This document shows, piece by piece, positions 9,401-17,018 of a stretch of DNA of 47,831 nt (the first letter of the stretch is position 1; each line of letters starts with the position of its first letter). The position numbers and the translations under genes are program-made. This DNA is from Bacteroidales bacterium (GTDB lineage: Bacteria > Bacteroidota > Bacteroidia > Bacteroidales > UBA932). The stretch is taken from positions 1-47,831 of the forward strand of contig JAFRXO010000037.1 of NCBI GenBank assembly GCA_017443465.1. Reading direction: 5' to 3'. The notes beneath the pieces were generated by a model. That model was not told where the DNA came from, searched no databases, and saw only the letters and a list, made by a program, of their open reading frames with translations.

Positions 9401-11096
9401 TCGTGCGCAGGGACAGGCGTGATGTGCCGCGCTTGTCGATGTTGATGGCGTTGAGGTCGGCATATCCCAGGTTCGCGTAGAACTTGTAGAGGGCGTTTCC
9501 GGACTTGGGGGAGAAGTTGAAGATGCCCTGGAATATGAAATTCAGGTTGGGATCATTGCATATGACCTTGCCGTCGAAAGCGTTCTGCGAGTATTTTCCG
9601 GCCGCGGCTATCTGTGAGTAGTCGTAGCCGTTGACATTGAGCTTGTCGATGCGGAGGGAGTCGATGGTTATTTGCGGGTCGCCTTTAGCGAGGACGGCAG
9701 TGGCCCTGGTGCTGAGGGTGCATTCCCCGAGGATGCCGCTTCCTGCTATGGGCTTGAGGTTCAGCCTGTCAGTGCTTATCTTCCCGTCAATGAGAATGTT
9801 GCGGTTTTTGTCGATGAGGTTGCGGATGTCAAGGGCTGCCGTGGCGTTCCCGATGTCCGAGGTGATATTGCCATTGAGTTTGAGGCGGTTCAGAGGGCCT
9901 TCTCCGCTCCCGCTGAAAACGAATACTTCTCCCGGGGCTATTTTGCCCAGTTTCATCTCCTTGCCGGTGATGGAGCCCAGGAAGTCCCCGAGCCCGTCAG
10001 TGGTAAAGCTCATTGACGGGATGTTGAAGCGGGTGAGCATTCCCTGGGAGTCCGGAAGGCCGGTTACCGATCCGGAAAGGGAGGCTTTGACTGAACTCCC
10101 TTTCTCCTTGAAGGTCAGATTCCTGATGTTGAGGTCGTTGATATACCCGTCTACGGTCCCTCCGGTGATGTCCAGGACAGGATTCATCTTCGAGAGCGCG
10201 GGAGCGAACCAGGAAACGGTCTTAAGATCGACCTTGGACGGCCCCAGCTCGCCGTGAAGCTTGACTTCTTCGATGAAATGCTTGAATGACTTCGTGTTAG
10301 CATATGTCATCGTGAAGTTGGGAAGGAAGATGTCCGACGTGGCGTCCGTTATCCTGAGGTTCCTGACTGCGGTCTTTCCGTGTCCGACCCTGGCTTTTCC
10401 GCTTATGCTTTGCAGCTCGAGTCCGCTCTTCTCCTTGACGTGGATCCTGTCAGCTACTCCGGACATGTACCCGGCGGACATGCTTATGGAGTGGGCCTTT
10501 ATGTCGGCTATTACATCCAGGTCCGTCCAGTCGACGGCGTTTCCCCTGGGAACCTTTCCGTTCAGGCGGTCCCTTTCCTGCTTCCTGTAGTTCAGGAGCC
10601 TGAAATGGAAGTCCCTGAGTTCGGCCCTTCCGATGTCGAAGACGTTCCCGGGTTCTTTTTTCTTCTTCCGGTCATTCTTTTTCAGGCCGAACATCCTCTG
10701 CAGGTTCATCCCCCTTTCATCTCCGGCCAGGGACAGGCTGCCGTTGCTGATGAAGGCCCTGCGTATGTGCAGCCCTCCTTTGTCCAGCAACCCCTTAAGC
10801 GAAAAAGTGGCTATGATGTTGTCGGCGGTGAAGACGGTGTCGATACGGCTGCCGTCCGGGGCCGTCGCAGGGGAATTGTCAGTTACGACCACATCCTTCA
10901 GGACGAGTGCGTTGAACGGCTTGATGTGGAGGCGGGTGAAAGTGATGCGGCCGTCCATGTTCTTCTGCAGCTTCTTGACTACTGCATTTGCCATCCTGGT
11001 CTGGACGGCAGGAGACTGGACCGCCACGATGCCTGCGCAGAATAGCAGCAGGATCAGGCCGGCAGTGAATGCAGTAATGTGCAGAAACTTCTTCAT
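6489..11096 (-). CDS. tamB: Translocation/assembly module TamB-like protein
   Basis: A 1535-residue AsmA-superfamily protein, anchored in the inner membrane by one N-terminal helix (residues about 8-28, FTAGLILLLFCAGIVAV) and extending through the periplasm as a long lipid-binding beta groove. Known relatives take part in outer-membrane protein insertion and phospholipid transport. Strand-rich repeats fill the middle; the C-terminal ~400 residues contain the DUF490 features (VRVSPGVQGVIELDRELGNQLTCNGSGTIQIE, the TIKGDYNPSSGNFHYN segment, and NSFLPNEQSG...LGLNYQS). The final ~30 residues are unusual: a tandem arginine/glycine-rich repeat, described separately. A TTG at 11099 is passed over for the ATG at 11096. 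A TAAATTTG box sits only 7 bases upstream. First gene of a coupled operon and divergent from tsaD. Confidence 0.93.
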   Translation of the reverse strand: MKKFLHITAFTAGLILLLFCAGIVAVQSPAVQTRMANAVVKKLQKNMDGRITFTRLHIKPFNALVLKDVVVTDNSPATAPDGSRIDTVFTADNIIATFSLKGLLDKGGLHIRRAFISNGSLSLAGDERGMNLQRMFGLKKNDRKKKKEPGNVFDIGRAELRDFHFRLLNYRKQERDRLNGKVPRGNAVDWTDLDVIADIKAHSISMSAGYMSGVADRIHVKEKSGLELQSISGKARVGHGKTAVRNLRITDATSDIFLPNFTMTYANTKSFKHFIEEVKLHGELGPSKVDLKTVSWFAPALSKMNPVLDITGGTVDGYINDLNIRNLTFKEKGSSVKASLSGSVTGLPDSQGMLTRFNIPSMSFTTDGLGDFLGSITGKEMKLGKIAPGEVFVFSGSGEGPLNRLKLNGNITSDIGNATAALDIRNLIDKNRNILIDGKISTDRLNLKPIAGSGILGECTLSTRATAVLAKGDPQITIDSLRIDKLNVNGYDYSQIAAAGKYSQNAFDGKVICNDPNLNFIFQGIFNFSPKSGNALYKFYANLGYADLNAINIDKRGTSRLSLRTNANYMIVDSGDAIGEIDVRDVSFVTADGRHDVGDITISSHSNDEVNRIRLSSSFAEGNYVGTASIGELLKDIITLTAREEFPVLFKDKGKPWNGNTCNATLRFHDSRDILSYAMPGLYIADSTTVRLSLDKEGIISAGVKSPRLAFKDKYLKNLSLTADNKTGDLSGNILSKEMKISGMTFLNSSLRFYGGQGNFGLGFNYDNETTPENKGEIYLRGNFERDDRDSLVIRAGTLPSNLYYEGDAWSIKPAEVVIRGGDISIDRLLAECSEQNISVTGGISKTKADTLSIRMNGFDISPIASTLKQDFGIEGRITGTAALASPLVGIPDLRVNLYSDSTKVGGKRLGRLELSSSWNDVTRRFDISAVNLLDGGNTIKAEGFIRPSDNNMDMLVTLSGLDAGCASPVLGSVFTDMGGRIWGNIRAQGPLDRLTLSSTDGRFDNVALTFDFTKVPYIVNGPFHITTDGLYIDNARMQDRVGGSGSLNGAVTFGGFKQLGVDIGIRMNSILALNTKDSDNPSFYGNVAASGMVSVKGPVNNLAVDIDAVTQKTGTFHIPLGKNASIRKSNLLTFKERETYVYIDPYEEMMSRTTKEKKAGNDLSVRLKIRVSPGVQGVIELDRELGNQLTCNGSGTIQIEVRPSRALFTIKGDYNPSSGNFHYNAMNLAQRDFSIQEGSSIRFNGDIMDSDLDVTAQYTTKTSLSTLLADTSAVATRRTVICGLNLTEKLRNPKLNFSISVPDLDPTTQAQVESALNTEDKVQKQFLSLLISNSFLPNEQSGIVNNSNMLYSNVAEVMAGQLNNILQKLDIPLDLGLNYQSNQMGTNIFDVALSTQLFNNRVIVNGTIGNRQYGTSGRNDDVVGDLDIDVKLNRQGNLRLNLFSHSADQYTNYLDNSQRNGVGVTYQRDFNRFGDFLRSVFTSRKKRERMMRERFQRDSLGTRQGIPYGDRRRAPSGDRRGIPYGEMNVIEIEK
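6515..6581 (-). repeat. Imperfect tandem 8-residue repeat at the TamB C-terminus
   Basis: Codons about 1506-1527 of tamB encode GIPYGDRR, RAPSGDRR and GIPYGEM in series, an imperfect 24-base unit repeated about 2.6 times. Two of the copies carry CATATG at the Pro-Tyr-Gly codons. A hydrophilic repeated tail is unusual for this family, whose C-terminus is normally strand-rich. Confidence 0.75.
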
Positions 11097-11103
11097 CAAT
11101 CTA

Positions 11104-11111
11104 CAAATTTA
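11104..11111 (-). promoter_or_regulatory. -7 box (TAAATTTG) of tamB operon
   Basis: Exact TAnnTTTG match on the minus strand, only 7 bases before the tamB ATG, implying a very short or absent leader. Confidence 0.65.
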
Positions 11112-11121
11112 GTATTTATTC

Positions 11122-11152
11122 TTGGGACTTTAAGGGGTTGTTTGTATTTTTG
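11122..11152 (+). promoter_or_regulatory. Promoter of tsaD: TTG, 20-base spacer, TATTTTTG
   Basis: TTG at 11122-11124 and TATTTTTG at 11145-11152 fit the Bacteroidota -33/-7 arrangement, with the box 40 bases before the tsaD ATG. Confidence 0.7.
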
Positions 11153-11162
11153 TAGCCGATTC

Positions 11163-11177
11163 CCCGCTTATAGCGGG
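11163..11177 (+). promoter_or_regulatory. Short hairpin in the tsaD leader
   Basis: CCCGC and GCGGG (11163-11167 and 11173-11177) around a five-base TTATA loop form a small GC stem in the leader, followed by an AGG and the ATG 15 bases later. It could modulate translation; the stem is short, so this is tentative. Confidence 0.35.
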
Positions 11178-11192
11178 AGGTTTTTGAAAACG

Positions 11193-12215
11193 ATGGCTGA
11201 CATCATCCTGGGCATAGAATCTTCATGCGATGACACTTCTGCGGCGGTAATCCGTGACGGGTGGCTGTTGTCCAACGTAATAGCGGGGCAGGACGTCCAC
11301 AAAGCCTATGGCGGAGTGGTCCCCGAACTGGCGTCCAGGGCACATGAGCAGAACATCGTCCCCGTTGTGAGCGAGGCCCTCAAAAGGGCGGGAGTCGAGG
11401 CTTCTGAACTGAGTGCGATAGCCTACACCCGCGGTCCCGGCCTCTTGGGCTCCCTCCTGGTCGGTACTTCATTCGCGAAGGCGCTTGGCCTTGCCCTGGA
11501 CATTCCCACCGTGATGGTAAACCATCTCCAGGGGCACATCCTCGCCGACTTCGTCAAACAGGAAGGCAAGGAGAACCGCCAGCCTTCATTCCCTTATCTC
11601 TGCCTGCTTGTGTCAGGGGGTAATTCCCAGATAGTCAAGGTTTCCAGTCCGCTGGATTTCGAGATACTCGGACAGACTATCGACGATGCCGTAGGCGAGG
11701 CTTTTGACAAGTGTTCCAAGATGCTCGGCCTCGGATATCCCGGCGGTCCCGTGATCGACTCCCTTGCCAAATCAGGCGACCCGACGAGATTCTCTTTCGC
11801 CAAACCGCATATACCCGGACTTGACTACAGTTTCAGCGGGATCAAGACGTCCCTGCTCTATTTCACCCGAGACGAACTGGCCAAGGATCCGGACTTCATC
11901 GAGAAGAACAAGGAAGATTTATGCGCCAGTTTCCAGAAGGCCCTGATCGATATCCTGATGGACAAACTGATAAAGGCTGCCCGCCAGACAGGGATAAGGC
12001 AGGTGACGATAGGAGGCGGCGTTTCGGCGAATTCGGCCCTCAGGGCGAGGATCGTCGAAGAGGGCCGCAAACGCGGATGGACGACATATCTCCCTGAATT
12101 CAAGTTCACTACGGACAATGCCGCCATGATAGCCGTGGCAGGCTGGTTCCGTTATCTCGCCGGAGAGAGGTCGCCCCTCGATGTGGCTCCGGTCTCCAGG
12201 ATAGCCGATTTTTAG
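11193..12215 (+). CDS. tsaD: tRNA threonylcarbamoyladenosine transferase TsaD
   Basis: Kae1/TsaD ATPase of 340 residues. It transfers the threonylcarbamoyl group from threonylcarbamoyl-AMP to A37 of ANN-decoding tRNAs, working with TsaB and TsaE (not in this window). The sequence starts MADIILGIESSCDDTSAAVI, with ELASRAHEQNIVP (H51) and the iron-binding HLQGH (H111, H115), and later LVSGGNSQIV, GEAFDKCSKMLGLGYPGGP and GGGVSANSALR, all family hallmarks. The ATG at 11193 gives the standard N-terminus; an upstream frame extension from 11079 runs through the tamB promoter and is rejected. Divergent from tamB and followed 24 bases later by the FAD protein. Confidence 0.97.
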   Translation: MADIILGIESSCDDTSAAVIRDGWLLSNVIAGQDVHKAYGGVVPELASRAHEQNIVPVVSEALKRAGVEASELSAIAYTRGPGLLGSLLVGTSFAKALGLALDIPTVMVNHLQGHILADFVKQEGKENRQPSFPYLCLLVSGGNSQIVKVSSPLDFEILGQTIDDAVGEAFDKCSKMLGLGYPGGPVIDSLAKSGDPTRFSFAKPHIPGLDYSFSGIKTSLLYFTRDELAKDPDFIEKNKEDLCASFQKALIDILMDKLIKAARQTGIRQVTIGGGVSANSALRARIVEEGRKRGWTTYLPEFKFTTDNAAMIAVAGWFRYLAGERSPLDVAPVSRIADF

Positions 12216-12239
12216 ATTACTGACGAACCACGATTGCAT

Positions 12240-13967
12240 ATGATTGAATTTGAGATGACTTCCGCCATGGACCGCGACCTGCGTGCCGATGACGTCCGTG
12301 TCGTTGCAGCCCAGAAGCTCAGGCTCCACTCCAACGCCGTCATTAACGTGATCGACCCCACAAAGTCGTTCAATCCGACATATTCCAACGCTGAGGCGAC
12401 ATGCGTCATCACGAGGCGCTCCATCGACGCACGCGGCGATGTGCATCAGGTCTGGAAGATCGCAGGGTACACCTGGAGGGACAATTACAAGCCATATGTA
12501 CTTCCGGAATACAAGGATGTGTCGGATGCTCCTTCCGTGATAGTCGTGGGGGCCGGTCCTGCCGGGATGTTCGCCGCCCTGAAGCTCCTGACCCTTGGGC
12601 TCAGACCGGTAATCCTCGAACGCGGAAAGGCCGTCAAGGAACGCAAGTTCGACATGGCGAAGCTGGTCCGCGACGGTATCGTCGATCCGGACTCCAACTA
12701 TTGCTACGGCGAAGGCGGAGCGGGGGCATTCTCCGACGGAAAGCTTTTCACCCGGTCTTCCAAGAGGGGGGACATCAGGGAAGTCCTCTACTCCCTGGTG
12801 GCATTCGGGGCGAATCCGCGGATCCTGACCGATGCGCATCCGCATATCGGTACTGACAAGCTGCCCCGCATATGCGAAAATATCCGCCAGTGCATCCTGG
12901 ATCATGGCGGAGAATATCATTTCGAAGCGAAAGTTACTGACATACAGCGGACTGAGGACGGAATGCTTCATGTCCTCACCGCGTCCGGGGCTGAATTCGA
13001 GGCCTCCAATGTGATCCTTGCAACCGGACATTCCGCACGGGACATCTACGAGATGGGCGCTTCCCGCGGATGGGACCTGGAAGCCCAGGGATTCGCGATG
13101 GGAGTCAGGGTCGAGCATCCGCAGGCGTTGATTAACAAGATCCGTTACCACGGTCAGTGGAAGCCGGGTCTTCCTCCTGCAGAATATGAGTTCGCCATGC
13201 AGGTCGCACTGGAGCATCCCGGCGCGGAGGCCGTTTCCGGCGATGCACCCGAGGGAATCAGGGAATTCGAGGAGATGCGTGACGAGGCTGATGCCATGGA
13301 GGCCCGCGAGATCGAGGACGAGAGGGGAGTGCATTCATTCTGCATGTGCCCCGGCGGCATCCTGGTGCCTTCCGCTACCGAAGACGGGCAGATCGTAATG
13401 AACGGGATGTCCAATTCCAGCCGCAGTTCCAAGTGGGCGAATGCAGGAGTCGTGGTGCAGATCAATGCCGCCGACATTCCCGAGGAATATGCCGGTTCGG
13501 GCGCTTTCAAGGGCTTGGATTTCCAGAGAGACCTCGAGAGGAAGATGTATTCATATGCATCCTCACATGGCGGGGAGAATCCTATGGCTGCGCCTGCACA
13601 GCGGATGGTCGATTTCTGCGAAGGACGTCAGTCTGAATCGCTTCCGGAGTCTTCTTACAAGCCCGGGCTGGTCAACGCTCCTCTGCATGAGCTGCTGCCC
13701 CGTTTCATAGCAGGGCGCCTGCAGCAGGCCTTCCCTCTCATTCCGTGGAGGGGATTCTATACAAATGAGGCCCTGCTGGTCGCGGTCGAGTCCAGGACTT
13801 CTTCTCCCATAAGGATAAAGCGTGACCCGGAAACCCTTCAGTCACTTACAGTTCCCGGTCTGTATCCTTGCGGTGAAGGTGCAGGATATTCAGGTGGTAT
13901 TGTTTCTTCAGCCCTGGACGGGATAAGGTGTGCCCAGGCTGCTGCGAACCGCTATTTCGGCTTGTAA
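12240..13967 (+). CDS. FAD-dependent oxidoreductase, COG2509-type
   Basis: A 575-residue flavoprotein of the uncharacterised COG2509 dehydrogenase family. An N-terminal ~95-residue domain (RVVAAQKLRLHSNAVINVIDPTKSFN) precedes the Rossmann dinucleotide-binding motif VVGAGPAGMFAALKLL and its acidic end LERGK. Then come YGEGGAGAFSDGKLFTRS, the second ATGHSARDIYEM segment, SFCMCPGGILVPSATEDG and the C-terminal FAD contact LYPCGEGAGYSGGIVSSALDG. A CxC pair (CMC) is conserved-looking in the middle. The substrate is unknown. The ATG at 12240 sits inside CATATG; an in-frame TTG two codons earlier is less likely. Its 3' end overlaps the convergent cdd gene by 16 bases. Confidence 0.88.
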   Translation: MIEFEMTSAMDRDLRADDVRVVAAQKLRLHSNAVINVIDPTKSFNPTYSNAEATCVITRRSIDARGDVHQVWKIAGYTWRDNYKPYVLPEYKDVSDAPSVIVVGAGPAGMFAALKLLTLGLRPVILERGKAVKERKFDMAKLVRDGIVDPDSNYCYGEGGAGAFSDGKLFTRSSKRGDIREVLYSLVAFGANPRILTDAHPHIGTDKLPRICENIRQCILDHGGEYHFEAKVTDIQRTEDGMLHVLTASGAEFEASNVILATGHSARDIYEMGASRGWDLEAQGFAMGVRVEHPQALINKIRYHGQWKPGLPPAEYEFAMQVALEHPGAEAVSGDAPEGIREFEEMRDEADAMEAREIEDERGVHSFCMCPGGILVPSATEDGQIVMNGMSNSSRSSKWANAGVVVQINAADIPEEYAGSGAFKGLDFQRDLERKMYSYASSHGGENPMAAPAQRMVDFCEGRQSESLPESSYKPGLVNAPLHELLPRFIAGRLQQAFPLIPWRGFYTNEALLVAVESRTSSPIRIKRDPETLQSLTVPGLYPCGEGAGYSGGIVSSALDGIRCAQAAANRYFGL

Positions 13968-14434
13968 CCGTCGAAAATGAAGGGGAGGATATCATCCACC
14001 TTCCCGAACTTCCAGATTTCCCTCTTTCCTACCATCAGGATGGCGAAGGGCCGCTTTCCTGTGCTCTGGAACTCAGCCATTACCTGCCTGCATTGTCCGC
14101 AGGGGGTGGCTGGTTCGTCGTCGAGGGTGAATCCGGGACCTCCGGCGATTGCTATTTCTTCCATAGGCTCATCGGGCCAGTGGGCATGGGCGTAGAACAT
14201 GGCGGTACGCTCTGCGCACAGCCCGGCGGGGGAGGCATTGTTCTCCTGATTCGACCCTGTCACTATCCTGCCCGAAGACAGTCTGATGGCAGATCCGACA
14301 TTGTACCCGGAATAGGGGGCATATGAACCGGCCTGGGCCTTGATGGCTTCCAGGGCAAGTTCTTTGTCGAGGGGCTCGAGTTCATCGATGGAACTGAACA
14401 CTTGGTAGTCGATTTCCAGTTTTTCGTGTCGCAT
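13952..14434 (-). CDS. cdd: Cytidine deaminase
   Basis: Pyrimidine-salvage enzyme converting cytidine and deoxycytidine to uridine forms. The 160-residue protein carries the zinc-site motifs CAERTA (C73, catalytic E75) and PCGQCRQ (C112, C115), and the substrate segment APYSGYNVGSAI. The length fits the homotetrameric type with an N-terminal extension of ~20 residues. It is convergent with the FAD gene (16-base overlap of the 3' ends) and divergent from mnmA. A TATCTTTG box lies 28 bases upstream. Confidence 0.95.
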   Translation of the reverse strand: MRHEKLEIDYQVFSSIDELEPLDKELALEAIKAQAGSYAPYSGYNVGSAIRLSSGRIVTGSNQENNASPAGLCAERTAMFYAHAHWPDEPMEEIAIAGGPGFTLDDEPATPCGQCRQVMAEFQSTGKRPFAILMVGKREIWKFGKVDDILPFIFDGYKPK

Positions 14435-14462
14435 CTTGCTTGGCGGTTTGTGGTATAGGTTT

Positions 14463-14470
14463 CAAAGATA
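14463..14470 (-). promoter_or_regulatory. -7 box (TATCTTTG) of cdd
   Basis: Minus-strand TAnnTTTG match, 28 bases before the cdd ATG, in the cdd-mnmA divergent gap. Confidence 0.7.
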
Positions 14471-14500
14471 ATCAATTTTGGTTTATTTAAAAACTGCTCC

Positions 14501-14508
14501 TAACTTTG
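14501..14508 (+). promoter_or_regulatory. -7 box (TAACTTTG) of mnmA
   Basis: TAnnTTTG match, 15 bases before the mnmA ATG at 14524. It makes the upstream alternative start at 14506, which lies inside the box, impossible. Confidence 0.7.
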
Positions 14509-14523
14509 TCCCCGTTAAGGCAT

Positions 14524-15945
14524 ATGGCTATGAAAATCTGTGTCGGATTGTCCGGAGGAGTCGACTCCAGCGTGGCCGCCCTGCTTCTGAAGAGGCAGGG
14601 AGCGGACGTTTTCGCCATGTTCATGCGGAACTGGGACAATGCCGATGTGACCCTCCACGGGGACTGTGAATGGGAAGAGGACCGGTTTGTCGCTGAACTG
14701 GTTGCCAGGAAGATAGGGATCCCGTTTTATTTCGTGGACCTCAGCGCACAGTACCGCAAGAGGGTCGCGGATTATATGTTCGAAGAATATGCAAAGGGAC
14801 GCACCCCCAACCCCGATGTCCTGTGCAACAGGGAGATAAAGTTCGATGCTTTCTTCGAGGCCGCCCGGAAGCTGGGGGCTGACATGGTGGCTACCGGCCA
14901 TTATTGCCGTAAGGATGAGGTGACCGGCCCGGACGGGCAGAAGTACCAGCGTATTTTCGAGGGGGTCGACCCGAACAAGGACCAGAGCTATTTCCTCTGC
15001 CAGCTCTCACAGGAGGAACTCTCCCGCGCCGTCTTTCCGATAGGCGGCCTGACAAAGCCCGAAGTGAGGCGCATCGCCGAAGATGCGGACCTGCCTTCGG
15101 CGCAGAAGAAGGATTCCCAGGGCATATGTTTCATCGGGAAGGTGGATCTTCCTACGTTCCTGAAACAGAAGATCCAGGCTCGTGAAGGCCAGGTGATAGA
15201 GGTTTTCGATGCGTATTACTCCGACAATCCGGAATATGGATCCATATGCAGGACCCTGTCTTCGCTTACCGCAGACGGATCGGCCGCGAAGATGGTCACG
15301 GACTACATATCCGAAGACAAATGCAGCAGCGTGTCCTCAGCGAATTCATATGATCCTGAGAAGGTTGCGGCCCTGACTGACGGTCAGCTGCTCGCTTTGT
15401 CCAAGCCTGTCGCAGTGAATATCACTTTTGAAGAGGAGACCTACCGCTCCGGAAAGCGTCACACTCTCAAGACCCGTATAAAGGACAATCCATATGGGAA
15501 GATCGCCGGCACCCATGACGGGGCCCAGTTCTACACCATTGGCCAGCGTAAGGGGCTCGGGATCGGCGGTCATACGGATTCTATTTTCGTGATAGGGACC
15601 GACATAGAGAAGAACATCGTATATGTAGGGCAGGGGCACCGGCACAAGGGATTGTCCCGCAGCGTACTGCGTATCAACAGCGATGAAATCCACTGGATGC
15701 GTCCGCAGCTGCGTCTTGAGACCGGTGGAATGCTTCGCTGCCGCGTGAGGATCCGTTACCGCCAGCCTCTCCAGGATGCTACCCTCATAATGAGGGAAAA
15801 CGGTCTCTTCATCCTGTTCGATTCTCCCCAGAGGGGGCCTGCGCCCGGCCAGTTCGCCGTGTGGTACGCACCTGCCGGGGCGGATTGCGGCGACACACGC
15901 GAAGATGCTCCCGAAATGCTCGGGAGCGGGCCTATTTCAGAGTAA
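14524..15945 (+). CDS. mnmA: tRNA 2-thiouridine(34) synthase MnmA with central insertion
   Basis: Thiolates U34 of tRNAs for Glu, Gln and Lys using ATP and a persulfide relay. The PP-loop SGGVDSS is at 10-16, the nucleophile cysteine at C101 (DVLCNREIKF), the persulfide cysteine at C202 (SQGICFIG), and the family motifs GHYCR, FYTIGQRKGLGIGG and the C-terminal beta barrel are all present. The protein is 473 residues against the usual ~360-380. Most of the excess is one block at about 228-323, between GQVIEV and GKIAGTHDGAQFYTIG, with no similarity I recognise. A short tail after VWYAP adds ~20 residues. The start at 14524 (in CATATG) is set by the promoter box; ATG 14530 is also possible. Its stop lies 2 bases from the convergent LytTR gene. 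Confidence 0.93.
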   Translation: MAMKICVGLSGGVDSSVAALLLKRQGADVFAMFMRNWDNADVTLHGDCEWEEDRFVAELVARKIGIPFYFVDLSAQYRKRVADYMFEEYAKGRTPNPDVLCNREIKFDAFFEAARKLGADMVATGHYCRKDEVTGPDGQKYQRIFEGVDPNKDQSYFLCQLSQEELSRAVFPIGGLTKPEVRRIAEDADLPSAQKKDSQGICFIGKVDLPTFLKQKIQAREGQVIEVFDAYYSDNPEYGSICRTLSSLTADGSAAKMVTDYISEDKCSSVSSANSYDPEKVAALTDGQLLALSKPVAVNITFEEETYRSGKRHTLKTRIKDNPYGKIAGTHDGAQFYTIGQRKGLGIGGHTDSIFVIGTDIEKNIVYVGQGHRHKGLSRSVLRINSDEIHWMRPQLRLETGGMLRCRVRIRYRQPLQDATLIMRENGLFILFDSPQRGPAPGQFAVWYAPAGADCGDTREDAPEMLGSGPISE

Positions 15946-15947
15946 TT

Positions 15948-16847
15948 TCAGATCCGGTTGTTTATCCTGGCATCGTTGAACATCGACAGGACATTGGCCG
16001 AGTAGGTCTTGGTGACCGGAATCGGGGCGATGAGGTCGTTGTCGAGTACCAGTTCGTAGCCTTCTTTTTCCTTGCGCAGGACTTTGACCTTGTCGATGTT
16101 GATTATGTACTGGCGGTGGCATCTGACAAGCGAGCTCCCGCGGAAACTCTCTTCAACGGTCTTGAGGCGGCACCTGAGCATGTACTGTTTCAGGTCTCCC
16201 TTGTTGTCGGAATACCAGACTTTGATGTAGTTGTCGTCGGATTCGATGTAGTAGAGATTCGAGGAGCTGACTGACAGTTTCATCTCCCCGCTGTTGTCGA
16301 AGAGTGTGATCTTGTCTTCGGTCCTGGGCGTCACAGGCTCGTCAGAAACCACATTGGTGTATTTCATGAGCCTGATGGTGTTGTCCTTGTCCAGGATGGC
16401 GAAGTACATTCCGGAAATCAGGTAGGGGAAGACCAGCGAAACGAAGCAATAGACAAGGGCCGACCCGAAAAGGGTGCTGAAACTGGCTCCTTTGAGATTG
16501 ATTACCCCAAGGGCGTCTCCTTCAAGGGAAAGGAGGGTGTAGAGGAGGCTGATGGCGACCACTTCGGCCAGGTCCCATAGGATGTACTCGTAGAATGTGA
16601 GGCTGTGATGGCGGGTGTATTTGTACATCAGGATCTTGCTGGCTATCACCACGAAGAGGGCGATCATGAAGAAGATCACGGTGAACCCGAAGGCCTGTGA
16701 AGTGCCCAGTTCGAACCATGAATTATGGGAAAAGGGGATGCTGAACACCATGAACACCAGCGCGAAGAACGCAGTGAATGTGCAGGTGAGCAGCATCTCG
16801 TATTTTCCTACGAGATAGTCCGGAATTTTGTTCTCCAATGAAAACAT
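15948..16847 (-). CDS. Membrane-anchored LytTR-family transcriptional regulator
   Basis: A 299-residue protein with about four membrane helices (roughly residues 18-38, 52-74, 92-108 and 126-150), a linker, and a C-terminal LytTR DNA-binding domain (about 180-295). The domain shows the typical LYYIESDDNYIKVWY, MLRCRLKTVEESF and FRGSSLVRCHRQYIINIDKVKVLRK segments. Such one-piece membrane LytTR proteins may sense an envelope or membrane signal directly; no response-regulator receiver domain is present. Targets are unknown; the divergent fab cluster across 171 bases is a candidate. The ATG at 16847 is preferred over a TTG three codons upstream. Confidence 0.87.
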   Translation of the reverse strand: MFSLENKIPDYLVGKYEMLLTCTFTAFFALVFMVFSIPFSHNSWFELGTSQAFGFTVIFFMIALFVVIASKILMYKYTRHHSLTFYEYILWDLAEVVAISLLYTLLSLEGDALGVINLKGASFSTLFGSALVYCFVSLVFPYLISGMYFAILDKDNTIRLMKYTNVVSDEPVTPRTEDKITLFDNSGEMKLSVSSSNLYYIESDDNYIKVWYSDNKGDLKQYMLRCRLKTVEESFRGSSLVRCHRQYIINIDKVKVLRKEKEGYELVLDNDLIAPIPVTKTYSANVLSMFNDARINNRI

Positions 16848-16853
16848 ATCAGG

Positions 16854-16861
16854 CAAAATTA
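16854..16861 (-). promoter_or_regulatory. -7 box (TAATTTTG) of the LytTR gene
   Basis: TAnnTTTG match on the minus strand, 6 bases before the ATG at 16847, implying a nearly leaderless transcript. Confidence 0.55.
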
Positions 16862-16926
16862 GTCAAATTCGCATTCTTCGCAAATAGTTTTTCGCCCCTT
16901 ATTTGAAATAATCGCCCCAAAAAACG

Positions 16927-16947
16927 GCACTCTTGCGTCTGGAGTGC
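16927..16947 (+). promoter_or_regulatory. CIRCE-like inverted repeat upstream of fabH
   Basis: GCACTC, nine bases, GAGTGC: a perfect 6-base inverted repeat matching the core and exact spacing of the HrcA operator CIRCE (full consensus TTAGCACTC-N9-GAGTGCTAA). The outer three bases on each side mostly do not match. It lies 72 bases before the fabH ATG. Operator function is inference. Confidence 0.4.
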
Positions 16948-16949
16948 GT

Positions 16950-16991
16950 ATTAGCCACAAAAAAAATGCAGTTGCGCGGGAAATGGCTAAT
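16950..16991 (+). promoter_or_regulatory. Inverted repeat ATTAGCCA/TGGCTAAT in the fabH leader
   Basis: Perfect 8-base arms at 16950-16957 and 16984-16991, separated by 26 bases. The right arm overlaps TAATTTCG (16988-16995), a one-mismatch -7 box 23 bases before fabH. It could be an operator over the promoter. An 8-base inverted repeat in a gap this size has an appreciable chance of arising at random. Confidence 0.35.
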
Positions 16992-17018
16992 TTCGGTCTG
17001 GATTTAAAGAATAATCAA

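Noticed and set aside
11919-13334. 471-codon minus-strand frame, and other long frames opposite genes (17988-19070, 31486-32733, 34138-35442)
   Set aside because: They lie opposite strongly conserved genes (tsaD/FAD protein, fabF, gyrA, TPR protein). Long antisense frames arise from codon bias at this GC content and show no recognisable domains or starts.
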